A stretch of DNA of 14,836 bases from Bacteroidota bacterium. GTDB taxonomy: Bacteria > Bacteroidota > Bacteroidia > Chitinophagales > Chitinophagaceae. The number at the start of each line of letters is the position of its first letter. Positions within the stretch are counted from its first letter, which is position 1. The notes below the pieces were generated by a model that did not search any database, had not been told where the DNA came from, and worked only from the letters and a program-made list of their open reading frames with translations. Positions 7,366-14,802 of this stretch are shown here, piece by piece. The stretch is taken from NCBI GenBank assembly GCA_028875955.1, contig JAGWTX010000009.1:1-14836 (forward strand), in the 5' to 3' direction. A program made the position numbers and the translations under genes.

Positions 7366-8012
7366 ATTGCCGTTTCTTCATCCCCCAGTTCCCGGATACA
7401 TTGTTTTAACTGTTCTATATAATTGCCATATAGTTTACGGAGATACCATTTTGTAAAGTAATATACGCCTACGGTCAACAAGCCCATATACAGGAAAGCA
7501 AAAAGCAGTACCTGCCATCTGGCGGAAAAGATAGGAAGGACAATTTTGTCCAGCTCAGGGATCTGTCTGGGTTCGTTATAACCCAGCAGGAAGGAAAAAA
7601 TAAAACAAATGGGTATCAATGCCATGGTGAACTGGAAATACCGTTTCATAAACTCCTCGATGATGCTGACAATGGTTTTGAGGTTGGTCTTGACCGGCAT
7701 TTGTATGTTGCTGCTGATCTGAGAAGTGCGGCGAAGCAGGTATACCAGGATGATCAGAAACAGGAGTGCAACCACCGCGAATACGGAAAAATAGATCTGC
7801 AGGGATTGGTAGGGGGAGGAAAATCCGATCAGTAAAAACAGCAGCATGATCAGGACACAGAATCCTATTTCGATCCAAAGGCTTTTCTTTAGTTTCCCGA
7901 TCAGCGAGTTTGTCTTTTTGGATAAAAGGGAGGCAATATCCGTAGCGGATCTGTCCGCATGGTCAGTAGCAAGTCTGTAGTTAAGCTGATATTTGAGTTC
8001 ATCTAAATCCAT
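7362..8012 (-). CDS. Four-helix membrane protein following the ECF sigma gene, possible sigma regulator
   Basis: The ATG at 8012-8010 gives 216 residues; a TTG two codons upstream (8018) would add only Met-Ile. A soluble N-terminus of about 45 residues (MDLDELKYQL, then a basic stretch around SKKTNSLIGKLKKSLW) precedes four predicted membrane helices (about 46-64, 73-93, 127-144, 167-187). A loop of about 30 residues lies between helices 2 and 3, and a charged C-terminal tail ends in RELGDEETAI. I recognise no named domain. It is the last gene of the operon, starting 10 bases after the sigma-factor stop, the usual place for an anti-sigma factor. It lacks the classical zinc-binding anti-sigma signature and the single-helix layout, so an anti-sigma role rests on position only. 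The 3' end overlaps the stop of the convergent NTF2-like gene. Confidence 0.75.
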   Translation of the reverse strand: MDLDELKYQLNYRLATDHADRSATDIASLLSKKTNSLIGKLKKSLWIEIGFCVLIMLLFLLIGFSSPYQSLQIYFSVFAVVALLFLIILVYLLRRTSQISSNIQMPVKTNLKTIVSIIEEFMKRYFQFTMALIPICFIFSFLLGYNEPRQIPELDKIVLPIFSARWQVLLFAFLYMGLLTVGVYYFTKWYLRKLYGNYIEQLKQCIRELGDEETAI

Positions 8013-8022
8013 AATCAAATCA

Positions 8023-8520
8023 TTATTGGTTTGCTACCTGATTTTTGGTTTCTTCTTTTAATTTGGTTTTGATCCTGTTCATTTTCACCGCCACATTATT
8101 CGCTGTTATACCCATCATTTCTCCTATTTCCTGGTAATTATAATCCTCGAGGTATAACATCACAAGCGCCTTGTCGATTTTTGATAATTGCCCAATGGCT
8201 GCATACATGATTTTCAGTTGTTCCTCGATCGGATCCGGTTGATCCATTGGCTGATCCGGTAGGCTATCTGTGGTATAGATGTCCGGTTTTCTTTTTTCTT
8301 TTCTGAAAAAAGTGATTGCCGTGTTCAATGCCACCCGGTACAGCCAGGTTGAAAACTTGGCATCCCCTCTGAAATTCGCATAGGCTTTCCAGGCCTGCAA
8401 CGTGATTTCCTGAAAAAGATCTTCCCTGTCTGCATGTTGATCCATATACAGGTTGCATACCTTATACAGGATCTTTTGATGCTGGTTCAGTAATGTTATG
8501 AATTCCGACGAAGCTGCCAT
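8023..8520 (-). CDS. ECF-type RNA polymerase sigma factor
   Basis: Sigma-70 family protein of 165 residues with only regions 2 and 4, the extracytoplasmic-function layout. Region 2 (about 10-77) contains DREDLFQEITLQAWKAYANF (31-50), then FSTWLYRVALNTAITFFRKEKR (56-77), the -10 recognition and melting part. Region 4 (about 105-155) contains LSKIDKALVMLYLEDYNYQEIGEMMGI, then a helix-turn-helix ending ITANNVAVKMNRIKTKL. The linker (78-100) is rich in Asp and Pro. It lies 9 bases after the TraB/GumN-like gene and 10 bases before the membrane protein, so all three are probably cotranscribed. Target promoters cannot be told from the sequence. Confidence 0.93.
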   Translation of the reverse strand: MAASSEFITLLNQHQKILYKVCNLYMDQHADREDLFQEITLQAWKAYANFRGDAKFSTWLYRVALNTAITFFRKEKRKPDIYTTDSLPDQPMDQPDPIEEQLKIMYAAIGQLSKIDKALVMLYLEDYNYQEIGEMMGITANNVAVKMNRIKTKLKEETKNQVANQ

Positions 8521-8529
8521 CCGGCTAAT

Positions 8530-9390
8530 TTAATACTTTACCGGTGTTACCCGATAGCCTTTCGTTCTCAATAGTTGGATCAAACCATCCTTACCGCCCA
8601 GGTGGCCTGCGCCTACTGCGAAAAAGCAGTTTTCCGTTTTCATCGCCTGCACCATTACCGGAATCCAGTTCTCATTTCTGTTTTTTAACAAAACGGTTTC
8701 GAAATCCTCACTCAAGCCGGAATCCTGCATAAAACGGTACAGGGTGTCGATATTTCTTTTCAGGTACACCTGCGTAAGTGTATGCATCATGGTTTTTACA
8801 CTGTCAAAATTCAAAACCGTTCTTTTCAGCGACTGAATCTGGTCGGCCATCGGTTCCTTGTCCAGTGCCGAAAGCTGATCTTCCACCGTTTCCAACCCTT
8901 TTATCGGGATCTGGTATTTTCCGGCGATCCCCATCAACTCGGTTTCGGGCTGGGTGATCTGTTGGCAATTCACAGATTGCAAGGCAAGCAGGCTCAGACA
9001 GAAAAACGGTTTGAAATGATCAAATGCCAGTAAGGGCATGTGTGTAAGTGTTTCAAACTTCTGTCTGATCTCAGGATATGCCTCCGCACCGATCAGGTCT
9101 TGCAGTGTTTGATCCCTGAGTTGCATCTTGCTCATCATTTCCTGTTGCAGGTTGGGGTCATCCATTTTCAATTCCCCGTAAAACTGTTTCACAGAACGGA
9201 TCTTATCTTCCAGTATTGTCGAAATCGTAAATTGGTCTTTGCACATCAGGTGGAATGTGCCGAACAGATAGGAGGATGGGTGGTTGTTCCCGCTGCTGAT
9301 CTCCCACAACAAGGAAGAGGTTTGCGCATGGGTTTTCTGGAAAGACAGACAAAACAAAGCCAGACAAAGGAGGACCGGTATTCTTTTCAT
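8530..9390 (-). CDS. TraB/GumN family protein, secreted
   Basis: A 286-residue protein of the TraB/PrgY/GumN family, related by fold to the Tiki metalloproteases; many bacterial members have no proven activity. Residues 1-22 form a signal peptide (MKRIPVLLCLALFCLSFQKTHA). Family landmarks are in order: SSYLFGTFHLM with Gly44 and His47 (the first GxxH), Glu73 in YGELK, GLETVEDQLSAL (165-176), RNENW (238-242), and FFAVGAGHLGGKDGLIQLL (256-274) with the second conserved His263, then GYRVTPV at the C-terminus. The paired GxxH motifs and Glu match the proposed metal site. It is the first gene of a tight minus-strand operon with the sigma factor, which suggests a link to an envelope-stress or signalling response (inference). 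No exact TAnnTTTG box is visible upstream. Confidence 0.9.
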   Translation of the reverse strand: MKRIPVLLCLALFCLSFQKTHAQTSSLLWEISSGNNHPSSYLFGTFHLMCKDQFTISTILEDKIRSVKQFYGELKMDDPNLQQEMMSKMQLRDQTLQDLIGAEAYPEIRQKFETLTHMPLLAFDHFKPFFCLSLLALQSVNCQQITQPETELMGIAGKYQIPIKGLETVEDQLSALDKEPMADQIQSLKRTVLNFDSVKTMMHTLTQVYLKRNIDTLYRFMQDSGLSEDFETVLLKNRNENWIPVMVQAMKTENCFFAVGAGHLGGKDGLIQLLRTKGYRVTPVKY

Positions 9391-9451
9391 GAAGCGGTTT
9401 TGCTATAAGTAGCCCGGATCTTCAAAATATTACCGGTTTACAGGATTCTGC

Positions 9452-9479
9452 AAAAAAAAACCCGTGTGAAAACACGGGT
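9452..9479 (-). terminator. Intrinsic terminator after the Hsp20 gene
   Basis: Read on the minus strand, ACCCGTGT and ACACGGGT (outer limits 9479 and 9460) pair over 8 bp around a TTTC loop and are followed by nine T residues (9460-9452). It lies about 50 bases after the Hsp20 stop and separates that gene from the TraB/GumN-like operon. Confidence 0.88.
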
Positions 9480-9530
9480 CGTAAACCAAAACCAACTGCT
9501 TTTGAAACAGAAGAAATTTTATACATTCAA

Positions 9531-9959
9531 TTAGTGAATGGTAATTGTTTGGGGTGATACGATCACTTCCTCTTTTTTGGGAAGCAACACTTTCAATACT
9601 CCGTCTTCATATTTCGCCTGGATGCCGGCAGTATTGATTTTTTCATCTACACTGAAGCTTCTTTTGAAACTGCGATGTACAAACTCCTTGCGGATGGTTT
9701 TGTAATCCTTGTTTTCGGCAGTTTCGTTCTTTTCATAGGAAATGGTCAATAAACCGTTTTCCAGGTTAATGGAGAAATCCTCTTTTTTACGACCAGGTGC
9801 GTTCAGCTCGAGATGGTAAGCATCCTTGGTTTCATGGATATTCACCGGAACGCCAGCAAAGCCGGTTTGCGCATCCCTTCCCCAATTGCCTGGAAACTGG
9901 TTGAGTAATTCGTCAAATACATTTCCAAAAAGAACCGGATTGTGTTTTACGAGTGTCAT
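9531..9959 (-). CDS. Small heat-shock protein, Hsp20/alpha-crystallin family
   Basis: ATP-independent cytoplasmic chaperone that holds unfolding proteins in large oligomers. The 142 residues match the common bacterial size. An N-terminal arm with MTLVKHNPVLFGNVFDELLN (1-20) precedes the alpha-crystallin domain (about 36-135): VPVNIHETKDAYHLELNAPG, then KKEDFSINLENGLLTISYEK, RSFKRSFSVDEKI and the diagnostic YEDGVLKVLLPKKEE (about 117-131), matching the A-x-x-x-n-G-v-L signature. The C-terminal IXI-type motif is visible as TITIH at the end. The gene has its own terminator and a 236-bp divergent upstream region shared with the bacilliredoxin, so it is monocistronic. I see no CIRCE element and no exact -7 box on its strand. 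Confidence 0.95.
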   Translation of the reverse strand: MTLVKHNPVLFGNVFDELLNQFPGNWGRDAQTGFAGVPVNIHETKDAYHLELNAPGRKKEDFSINLENGLLTISYEKNETAENKDYKTIRKEFVHRSFKRSFSVDEKINTAGIQAKYEDGVLKVLLPKKEEVIVSPQTITIH

Positions 9960-10076
9960 AGTTATTTGTTTTTAGCGTTTAATAATTGAATACGAAGAAG
10001 GTTATTCAAACCCTGTACCAAGGCAGCCAAACTGTATTTTGGGTAAATTTTTGTCAGAAATGAGCTGACTTTAAAC

Positions 10077-10159
10077 GCCATAATGGCATTTTTGCACAAA
10101 TTAATACGACATAATGGCTGATTATACTCCTTTTTCAATGTTTCAACTTTTGTCGTATT
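10077..10159. repeat. Dyads and a short direct repeat in the hsp20-bacilliredoxin divergent region
   Basis: Three repeat elements share this stretch. GCCAT-A-ATGGC is a perfect dyad at 10077-10087. CATAATGGC occurs twice in the same direction (10079-10087 and 10110-10118), 31 bases apart. AATACGACA (10103-10111) is inverted as TGTCGTATT (10151-10159), and the right arm overlaps the TAnnTTTG box of the bacilliredoxin gene. The arrangement could be operator sites, but short repeats in AT-rich intergenic DNA also arise by chance. Confidence 0.4.
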
Positions 10160-10163
10160 TTTG
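10156..10163 (+). promoter_or_regulatory. Probable -7 box of the bacilliredoxin gene
   Basis: TATTTTTG matches TAnnTTTG exactly, 32 bases before the ATG at 10196. A T-run at 10131-10135 lies where the -33 element would be expected but lacks the G. Confidence 0.5.
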
Positions 10164-10195
10164 CATTCTACACTGTAAAATCGTAGACAAAGAAT

Positions 10196-10612
10196 ATGTA
10201 TCCAGCAGAAATCGTATTACCGATGAAAGCAGAATTGATCGATGGTGGTTTTGATGAAATGGTAACGGCCGGAGAGGTAGACCAGACTTTAGGGGCAAAA
10301 GGAACGACACTGGTCGTGATCAATTCGGTTTGTGGCTGTGCCGCAGGAACCTGTCGCCCGGGTGTATTGATGGCTGTTCAAAATGCAAAAAACAGACCCG
10401 ATAGGTTAACCACCAGTTTTGCCGGCTTTGATATTGAAGCCGTGAACCAGGTTCGGTCACATTTATTGCCTTATCCGCCTTCATCTCCAGCCATTGCCTT
10501 ATTCAAGGATGGTCAGCTGGTAAGTATGGTGGAACGTCACCAGATCGAAGGTCGCCCGGCACAGGTCATTGCCCAGCATCTTATTTCTGTTTTTGATGAG
10601 TACTGTAATTGA
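10196..10612 (+). CDS. BrxA/BrxB family bacilliredoxin
   Basis: Cytoplasmic thioredoxin-fold protein of the YphP/YqiW family (138 residues), which in Bacillus removes bacillithiol from S-bacillithiolated proteins. The diagnostic CGC active site is present as NSVCGCAAG (43-51), Cys46 and Cys48, with an extra nearby Cys53 in GTCRPG. The family N-terminus is recognisable (IVLPMKAELIDGGFDEMVTA), as are the later HLLPYPPSSPAIALFKDGQLV strand region and the ERHQIEGR segment. Bacteroidota are among the groups that carry bacillithiol-type genes, so a thiol-repair role is likely, but no bacillithiol synthesis gene lies in this window. It is divergent from hsp20 and ends at its own terminator. Confidence 0.92.
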   Translation: MYPAEIVLPMKAELIDGGFDEMVTAGEVDQTLGAKGTTLVVINSVCGCAAGTCRPGVLMAVQNAKNRPDRLTTSFAGFDIEAVNQVRSHLLPYPPSSPAIALFKDGQLVSMVERHQIEGRPAQVIAQHLISVFDEYCN

Positions 10613-10651
10613 TTTTACTTAGTTTTGTTTATAGATGGGTTAGTAAGTAAT

Positions 10652-10682
10652 GGCTCCACATTTCGTGGAGCCTTGCTTTTTT
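10652..10682 (+). terminator. Intrinsic terminator after the bacilliredoxin gene
   Basis: GGCTCCAC (10652-10659) and GTGGAGCC (10665-10672) form a perfect 8-bp stem with an ATTTC loop, followed by TTGCTTTTTT. It lies 39 bases after the stop. Confidence 0.88.
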
Positions 10683-10786
10683 CATACCTGCCGCACAGGA
10701 TTAACAAAGCCGGCTGTCTGAGTATCAGTTATTCTGAGTAACATTGCATCTGCGAAATCTATCGATACACTTAGACCCATTCCTCT

Positions 10787-11950
10787 ATGTACCCAAACCT
10801 ATACTATGTTTGTAAAGATCTGTTCGGGATCGATTTAGTCGGTTTAAAGCTTGTCAACTCCTTTGGTTTTTTTGTAGCACTCTCCTTTATCATTTCCGCC
10901 TGGGTTTTGACACTGGAACTACGCCGTAAGCAACAACAGGGTTTATTTGTACATACCGAAGAAACGATAACCATCGGAGCCAGCGCCAGCTGGCAGGAAT
11001 TGCTGATCAATTTTCTCATCGGATTCGTATTCGGATACAAGATCATCGGTGCATTTACGATACCGGATGCTTTGAATGATCCGCAATCATTCATCCTATC
11101 TGCCAGGGGCAATGCCGGTGTTGGTATATTGGTAGGTTTGTTTTTCGCGGGTTTGAAATGGTATGAGAAAGACAAACAAAAACTGGCCAAGCCTGAAAAA
11201 AGAACTATCCGGATCTGGCCACAGGACAGGGTAGGAGATATCGTTTTGTATGCAGCCCTGTTTGGTTTTATCGGTGCCAAAATATTCCATAACCTGGAGA
11301 ACTGGGGTGATTTTGTCAAGGACCCGATCGGTGCCTTGGTTTCGTTCTCCGGTCTTACCTTTTATGGAGGTCTGATCTGTGCAGGCATCGCTATATATAT
11401 CTATTCCAAAAAAAATAAAATCACTTTTGTTCACCTGCTGGATGCCATGGCCACTACGATGATGCTGGCTTATGCGCTGGGAAGGATCGGATGCCAGGTG
11501 AGCGGTGATGGTGACTGGGGTATCGTTAACAATCATCCTAAACCTTTTTCCTGGCTGCCCGACTGGTTATGGGCCTATCGGTACCCGCATAATGTGATCG
11601 GAGAAGGGATTCCGATACCGGGTTGTACCGGACAATATTGCAATCAACTGGCTGCACCCGTTTATCCTACAGCTTTATATGAGATCATCGCCTGTCTGAT
11701 CCTGTTTTCGGTTCTATGGATGATCCGCAAGAAAATCAAGGTTCCCGGACAGCTTTTCGGCATTTATCTGATATTCAATGGCGTAGAGCGTTTTTCGATT
11801 GAAACCATCCGGGTCAATACACGTTATGAATTTTTACCATTTCATCCTACCCAGGCAGAGATCATCTCCTTATTGCTCGTAATTTCAGGGGTGATTATGT
11901 TGTTTAAGGCTCAGAAATGGTTTGCTAATACGGCAACTTCCCCACAATAA
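10787..11950 (+). CDS. lgt: Prolipoprotein diacylglyceryl transferase-type membrane protein (Lgt family, diverged)
   Basis: Lgt transfers diacylglyceryl from phosphatidylglycerol to the lipobox cysteine of prolipoproteins in the inner membrane. This 387-residue protein has multiple predicted membrane helices (about 22-42, 72-90, 108-123, 150-166, 187-206, 216-231, 299-314, 321-332, 357-373) and a long loop at 240-290. Family landmarks: LTFYGGLICAG (190-200) at the HGGL position, GRIGCQVSGDGDWG (232-245) at the GRIGNFxNxE position, PTALYE (294-299) for PSQLYE, and GVERFSIETIR (332-342) for the RF..E..R motif. The usual His of HGGL is Tyr193 and the usual Asn of GRIGN is Cys236, whereas Arg233, Arg335 and Arg342 are kept. 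It is about 100 residues longer than E. coli Lgt. It may be a working Bacteroidota variant or a paralogue. TAACATTG at 10739-10746 is a one-mismatch -7 box. Confidence 0.82.
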   Translation: MYPNLYYVCKDLFGIDLVGLKLVNSFGFFVALSFIISAWVLTLELRRKQQQGLFVHTEETITIGASASWQELLINFLIGFVFGYKIIGAFTIPDALNDPQSFILSARGNAGVGILVGLFFAGLKWYEKDKQKLAKPEKRTIRIWPQDRVGDIVLYAALFGFIGAKIFHNLENWGDFVKDPIGALVSFSGLTFYGGLICAGIAIYIYSKKNKITFVHLLDAMATTMMLAYALGRIGCQVSGDGDWGIVNNHPKPFSWLPDWLWAYRYPHNVIGEGIPIPGCTGQYCNQLAAPVYPTALYEIIACLILFSVLWMIRKKIKVPGQLFGIYLIFNGVERFSIETIRVNTRYEFLPFHPTQAEIISLLLVISGVIMLFKAQKWFANTATSPQ

Positions 11951-11970
11951 CTTTTTCTACTTTTTTTGGG

Positions 11971-12002
11971 AAAAGCCACTAAGATTATCTTAGTGGCTTT
12001 TT
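11971..12002 (+). terminator. Intrinsic terminator after the Lgt-type gene
   Basis: A 14-bp perfect stem, AAAAGCCACTAAGA (11971-11984) with TCTTAGTGGCTTTT (11988-12001), closes on a TTA loop and ends in T residues. It lies 20 bases after the stop and separates this gene from the barrel gene. Confidence 0.9.
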
Positions 12003-12113
12003 ATTATGTTGAATATCAACATTTTGTGATTAAATGGCTTCCTGCGATCCTCTGAACTCTCAGTTGCTTTTGTTTAATGTTTGCCATTTATCACCGTTTT
12101 TTACCGTTAAATA

Positions 12114-12152
12114 CAAAACTATGTACTTGGCTATGCATAGTTCATAGTTTTG
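12114..12152. repeat. Nested inverted repeat overlapping the barrel-gene promoter
   Basis: CAAAACTATG (12114-12123) and CATAGTTTTG (12143-12152) are perfect 10-bp inverted arms 19 bases apart. Between them sits a separate perfect palindrome, CTATGCATAG (12131-12140). The right arm contains the TAGTTTTG -7 box, and by symmetry the left arm carries the same box on the minus strand. Because initiation would be downstream of the dyad, it is more likely a DNA operator than an RNA hairpin. Confidence 0.6.
12127..12152 (+). promoter_or_regulatory. Probable promoter of the outer-membrane barrel gene
   Basis: TAGTTTTG at 12145-12152 matches TAnnTTTG exactly, and TTG at 12127-12129 could be the -33 element with a shortened 15-base spacer. 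Predicted initiation near 12159 leaves a leader of about 43 bases before the ATG at 12202. Confidence 0.5.
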
Positions 12153-12201
12153 ACTTGTAATCAGTAAGAACAAGAACTAAATAAACATAAAATTAACTGA
12201 C

Positions 12202-14661
12202 ATGAAAAAGATCTTAGCATTGACAATTTTTGGCTTATGTTCCCTAATGATTGGTCATGCGCAAACAAAACCGGTTGGTAAGGTACAGGGTACCCTGGTT
12301 TCGGGCCAGAAACCTGTTGAATCGGCTACCATCGAATTATTACGTGTAAAGGATTCCTCGGTTGCGAAAATTTCTGTTTCTGATAAAGCGGGTGCTTTTG
12401 AAATAGAAAATATTCAACCGGGAAATTTCTTCCTGCTTATCCAGGCCCTGGGTCATGCCCGTTATTACAGTCCTGCTTTTGCCATTACCGATGCCAATCC
12501 AGTCCAAAGCCTGCCTGTTATCGGGTTAACGATTGCGACCAAAGAATTAAGTGCAGTAACCGTGGTTTCCAAAAAACCGCTGATCGAACAAAAAATCGAC
12601 AGGACCATTGTGAATGTGGAAGCATCCATCACCAATGTAGGAACTTCTGCTTTGGATGTGCTTGAAAAATCGCCGGGTGTAACCGTAGACAAAGATGGTA
12701 ATATCAGTCTCAAAGGTAAATCAGGTGTACAGATCTATGTAGATGGAAGACCCACTTATCTCTCCGGCCAGGATCTTACGAATATGCTGAAAAATATGCA
12801 GAGTGAGCAGTTGGATCAGCTGGAAATCATGACCAATCCACCTGCCAAATACGATGCTGCCGGAAATGCCGGGGTGATCAATCTGAAAACCAAAAAGAAC
12901 AAACAGGTCGGCTATAACGGAAGTGCCACCGTAGGCTATGGTCAGGGCGTATATGCGAGCACCACTGAAAGCCTGAATCTGAATTACCGGAATGGTAAAG
13001 TGAACTTGTTCAGCAACCTGAGTTATGGATACAGACAGCGTTTCCAGACGCTTACCATCCAGCGCAAGTTTATTGATGCCGCTACAAAAATTGTAAAATC
13101 GAATTTTAGCCAGGAAAACAATATCCTCAACAATGGGGAACCCTATAGCGTAAAACTGGGTATGGATTATTTTGCTTCCAAAAAAACGACACTGGGTGTT
13201 GTATTTAACGGTGGGGTAAGTGATTACGGTTTTTCCAGCGGCAGCGTGATCAACATAGCCGATCCCAACCAGGTTTTACTGAGTCAGACAAGGGCTATCT
13301 CGAACAATTCTCAGAACTGGAAAAATTTCAGCACCAATCTCAATCTTCGCCAGTTGTTAGGCAAGAAAGGGGCGGAGATCACTTCTGATCTGGATTATAT
13401 CCAGTATCGTTCCAGCAACCAGCAGAATTTGTACAATGCCTACTATGATGCCAGTGGTAACAGCTTGCCAGGTTCAAGACCGGATACCTTACTGGGAAAT
13501 CTGCCGCAGGATATCACGATCTATAGTGCAAAACTGGATTTTATGCAACCTCTGAAAAACGGCGCCCGTTTTGAAGCCGGTGGTAAAACCAGTTATGTAA
13601 AAACCGATGCCAATGCCCAATATGACAGCCTGATCAACGGTGCCCATGTTCAGGACATAAACAGGAGCAATCATTTTGTATATGAGGAAATGGTCAATGC
13701 AGCATATGTGAATTTCAGCAGACCGCTTGGAAAGAAGTTCAATGCACAACTGGGTTTGCGTATGGAACATACCCATTCCAGTGGCAAGCAACTAACCACG
13801 CATATCGATTTCACCAGGGATTATGTACAGTTGTTTCCCACATTCTATCTGCAATACCAGCCCAACGAAAAGAATTCCTTTGTGCTGAATTATGGAAGGA
13901 GGATTACCCGTCCCGATTATGAAAGCCTGAACCCTTTTGTAACCTTCCTGGACCGGTATACTTACGAACAGGGAAATCCCAATCTGCAGCCGCAGTTCAG
14001 TCATAATATCGAACTGTCTCATACATTTCATAATTTCCTGACCACAACATTAAATTATACCAATACGACAGATATCATTCAACAGGTTCTGGAACAGAAT
14101 ACCAGCAAGAATGAGACCTATGTCAAGACGAGTAATATCGCCAGCCAGCGTCAGTATGGGATATCCGTAAATGCGTTTTTCCCGATCACAAAATGGTGGA
14201 CCAGTAACCTCTATGCGAATGTGTACAATAACCGTTTTCATGGCATCATCAATGGAGACCTGATCACGGTGGGTGCTACCACAGGGGTTTTCAATGCCAT
14301 TGAGCAATTCAAATTTAAAAACGGATGGGGTTTGGAAGCCAGTGGTTTTTACCGGACCGAATCTGTTGAAGGTGTGTTCAGGATAAAGCCGCTGGGCAGC
14401 ATGAATGTGGGTGTCAGTAAACAGGTTTTGCACAACAAAGGTTCGATCAAACTGGGAGTGCGTGATATCTTCTGGACACAACGCGGAAAAGGGGAGAGCA
14501 AGTTCAGCAATATTGACGCGGAGTTTCAGCAGTTCCAGGACTCAAGGGTGGTAAATTTCTCCTTTACCTATCGTTTCAGCAAGGGTAAAGTGGGTAATGT
14601 ACAAAGACAAAGAGGGGGTGCTTCAGAAGAAGCCAACCGTGTAAAAGGGGGAGGAAATTGA
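12202..14661 (+). CDS. Outer-membrane beta-barrel family protein (TonB-receptor-like)
   Basis: An 819-residue outer-membrane protein. Residues 1-20 are a signal peptide (MKKILALTIFGLCSLMIGHA). A carboxypeptidase-regulatory-like beta-sandwich follows (about 26-112, with GKVQGTLVSGQKPVESATIELL). A plug-like domain spans about 140-230, with SALDVLEKSPGVTVDKDGNI, then VQIYVDGRPTYLSG and IMTNPPAKYDAAGNAGVINL. The rest, from about 238, is alternating polar and aromatic strand sequence typical of a large barrel, including NYGRRITRPDYESLNPF and a last strand-like FSFTYRF. The layout matches the Bacteroidota outer-membrane beta-barrel family often found as TonB-dependent-receptor relatives. No SusD-like partner or TonB box is evident, so the substrate is unknown. 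After the final strand come 27 hydrophilic residues ending SEEANRVKGGGN, an atypical end for a barrel. Confidence 0.9.
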   Translation: MKKILALTIFGLCSLMIGHAQTKPVGKVQGTLVSGQKPVESATIELLRVKDSSVAKISVSDKAGAFEIENIQPGNFFLLIQALGHARYYSPAFAITDANPVQSLPVIGLTIATKELSAVTVVSKKPLIEQKIDRTIVNVEASITNVGTSALDVLEKSPGVTVDKDGNISLKGKSGVQIYVDGRPTYLSGQDLTNMLKNMQSEQLDQLEIMTNPPAKYDAAGNAGVINLKTKKNKQVGYNGSATVGYGQGVYASTTESLNLNYRNGKVNLFSNLSYGYRQRFQTLTIQRKFIDAATKIVKSNFSQENNILNNGEPYSVKLGMDYFASKKTTLGVVFNGGVSDYGFSSGSVINIADPNQVLLSQTRAISNNSQNWKNFSTNLNLRQLLGKKGAEITSDLDYIQYRSSNQQNLYNAYYDASGNSLPGSRPDTLLGNLPQDITIYSAKLDFMQPLKNGARFEAGGKTSYVKTDANAQYDSLINGAHVQDINRSNHFVYEEMVNAAYVNFSRPLGKKFNAQLGLRMEHTHSSGKQLTTHIDFTRDYVQLFPTFYLQYQPNEKNSFVLNYGRRITRPDYESLNPFVTFLDRYTYEQGNPNLQPQFSHNIELSHTFHNFLTTTLNYTNTTDIIQQVLEQNTSKNETYVKTSNIASQRQYGISVNAFFPITKWWTSNLYANVYNNRFHGIINGDLITVGATTGVFNAIEQFKFKNGWGLEASGFYRTESVEGVFRIKPLGSMNVGVSKQVLHNKGSIKLGVRDIFWTQRGKGESKFSNIDAEFQQFQDSRVVNFSFTYRFSKGKVGNVQRQRGGASEEANRVKGGGN

Positions 14662-14802
14662 TCCTGGCAAACCTATGGGGTTGAGTTGACAGGTACTAAC
14701 ATTTCGTTAACACCACTCATACCAATTTGTTTTATTATATAACCCAATAGCGGCAATTTTATATAAATAAGTTTTTTCTCTCATGTGCATTATATAGAAA
14801 CG

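Noticed and set aside
8010..8018. TTG at 8018 as the start of the four-helix membrane protein.
   Set aside because: The ATG two codons downstream (8012) is a better start and loses only two residues; neither has a clear Shine-Dalgarno sequence.
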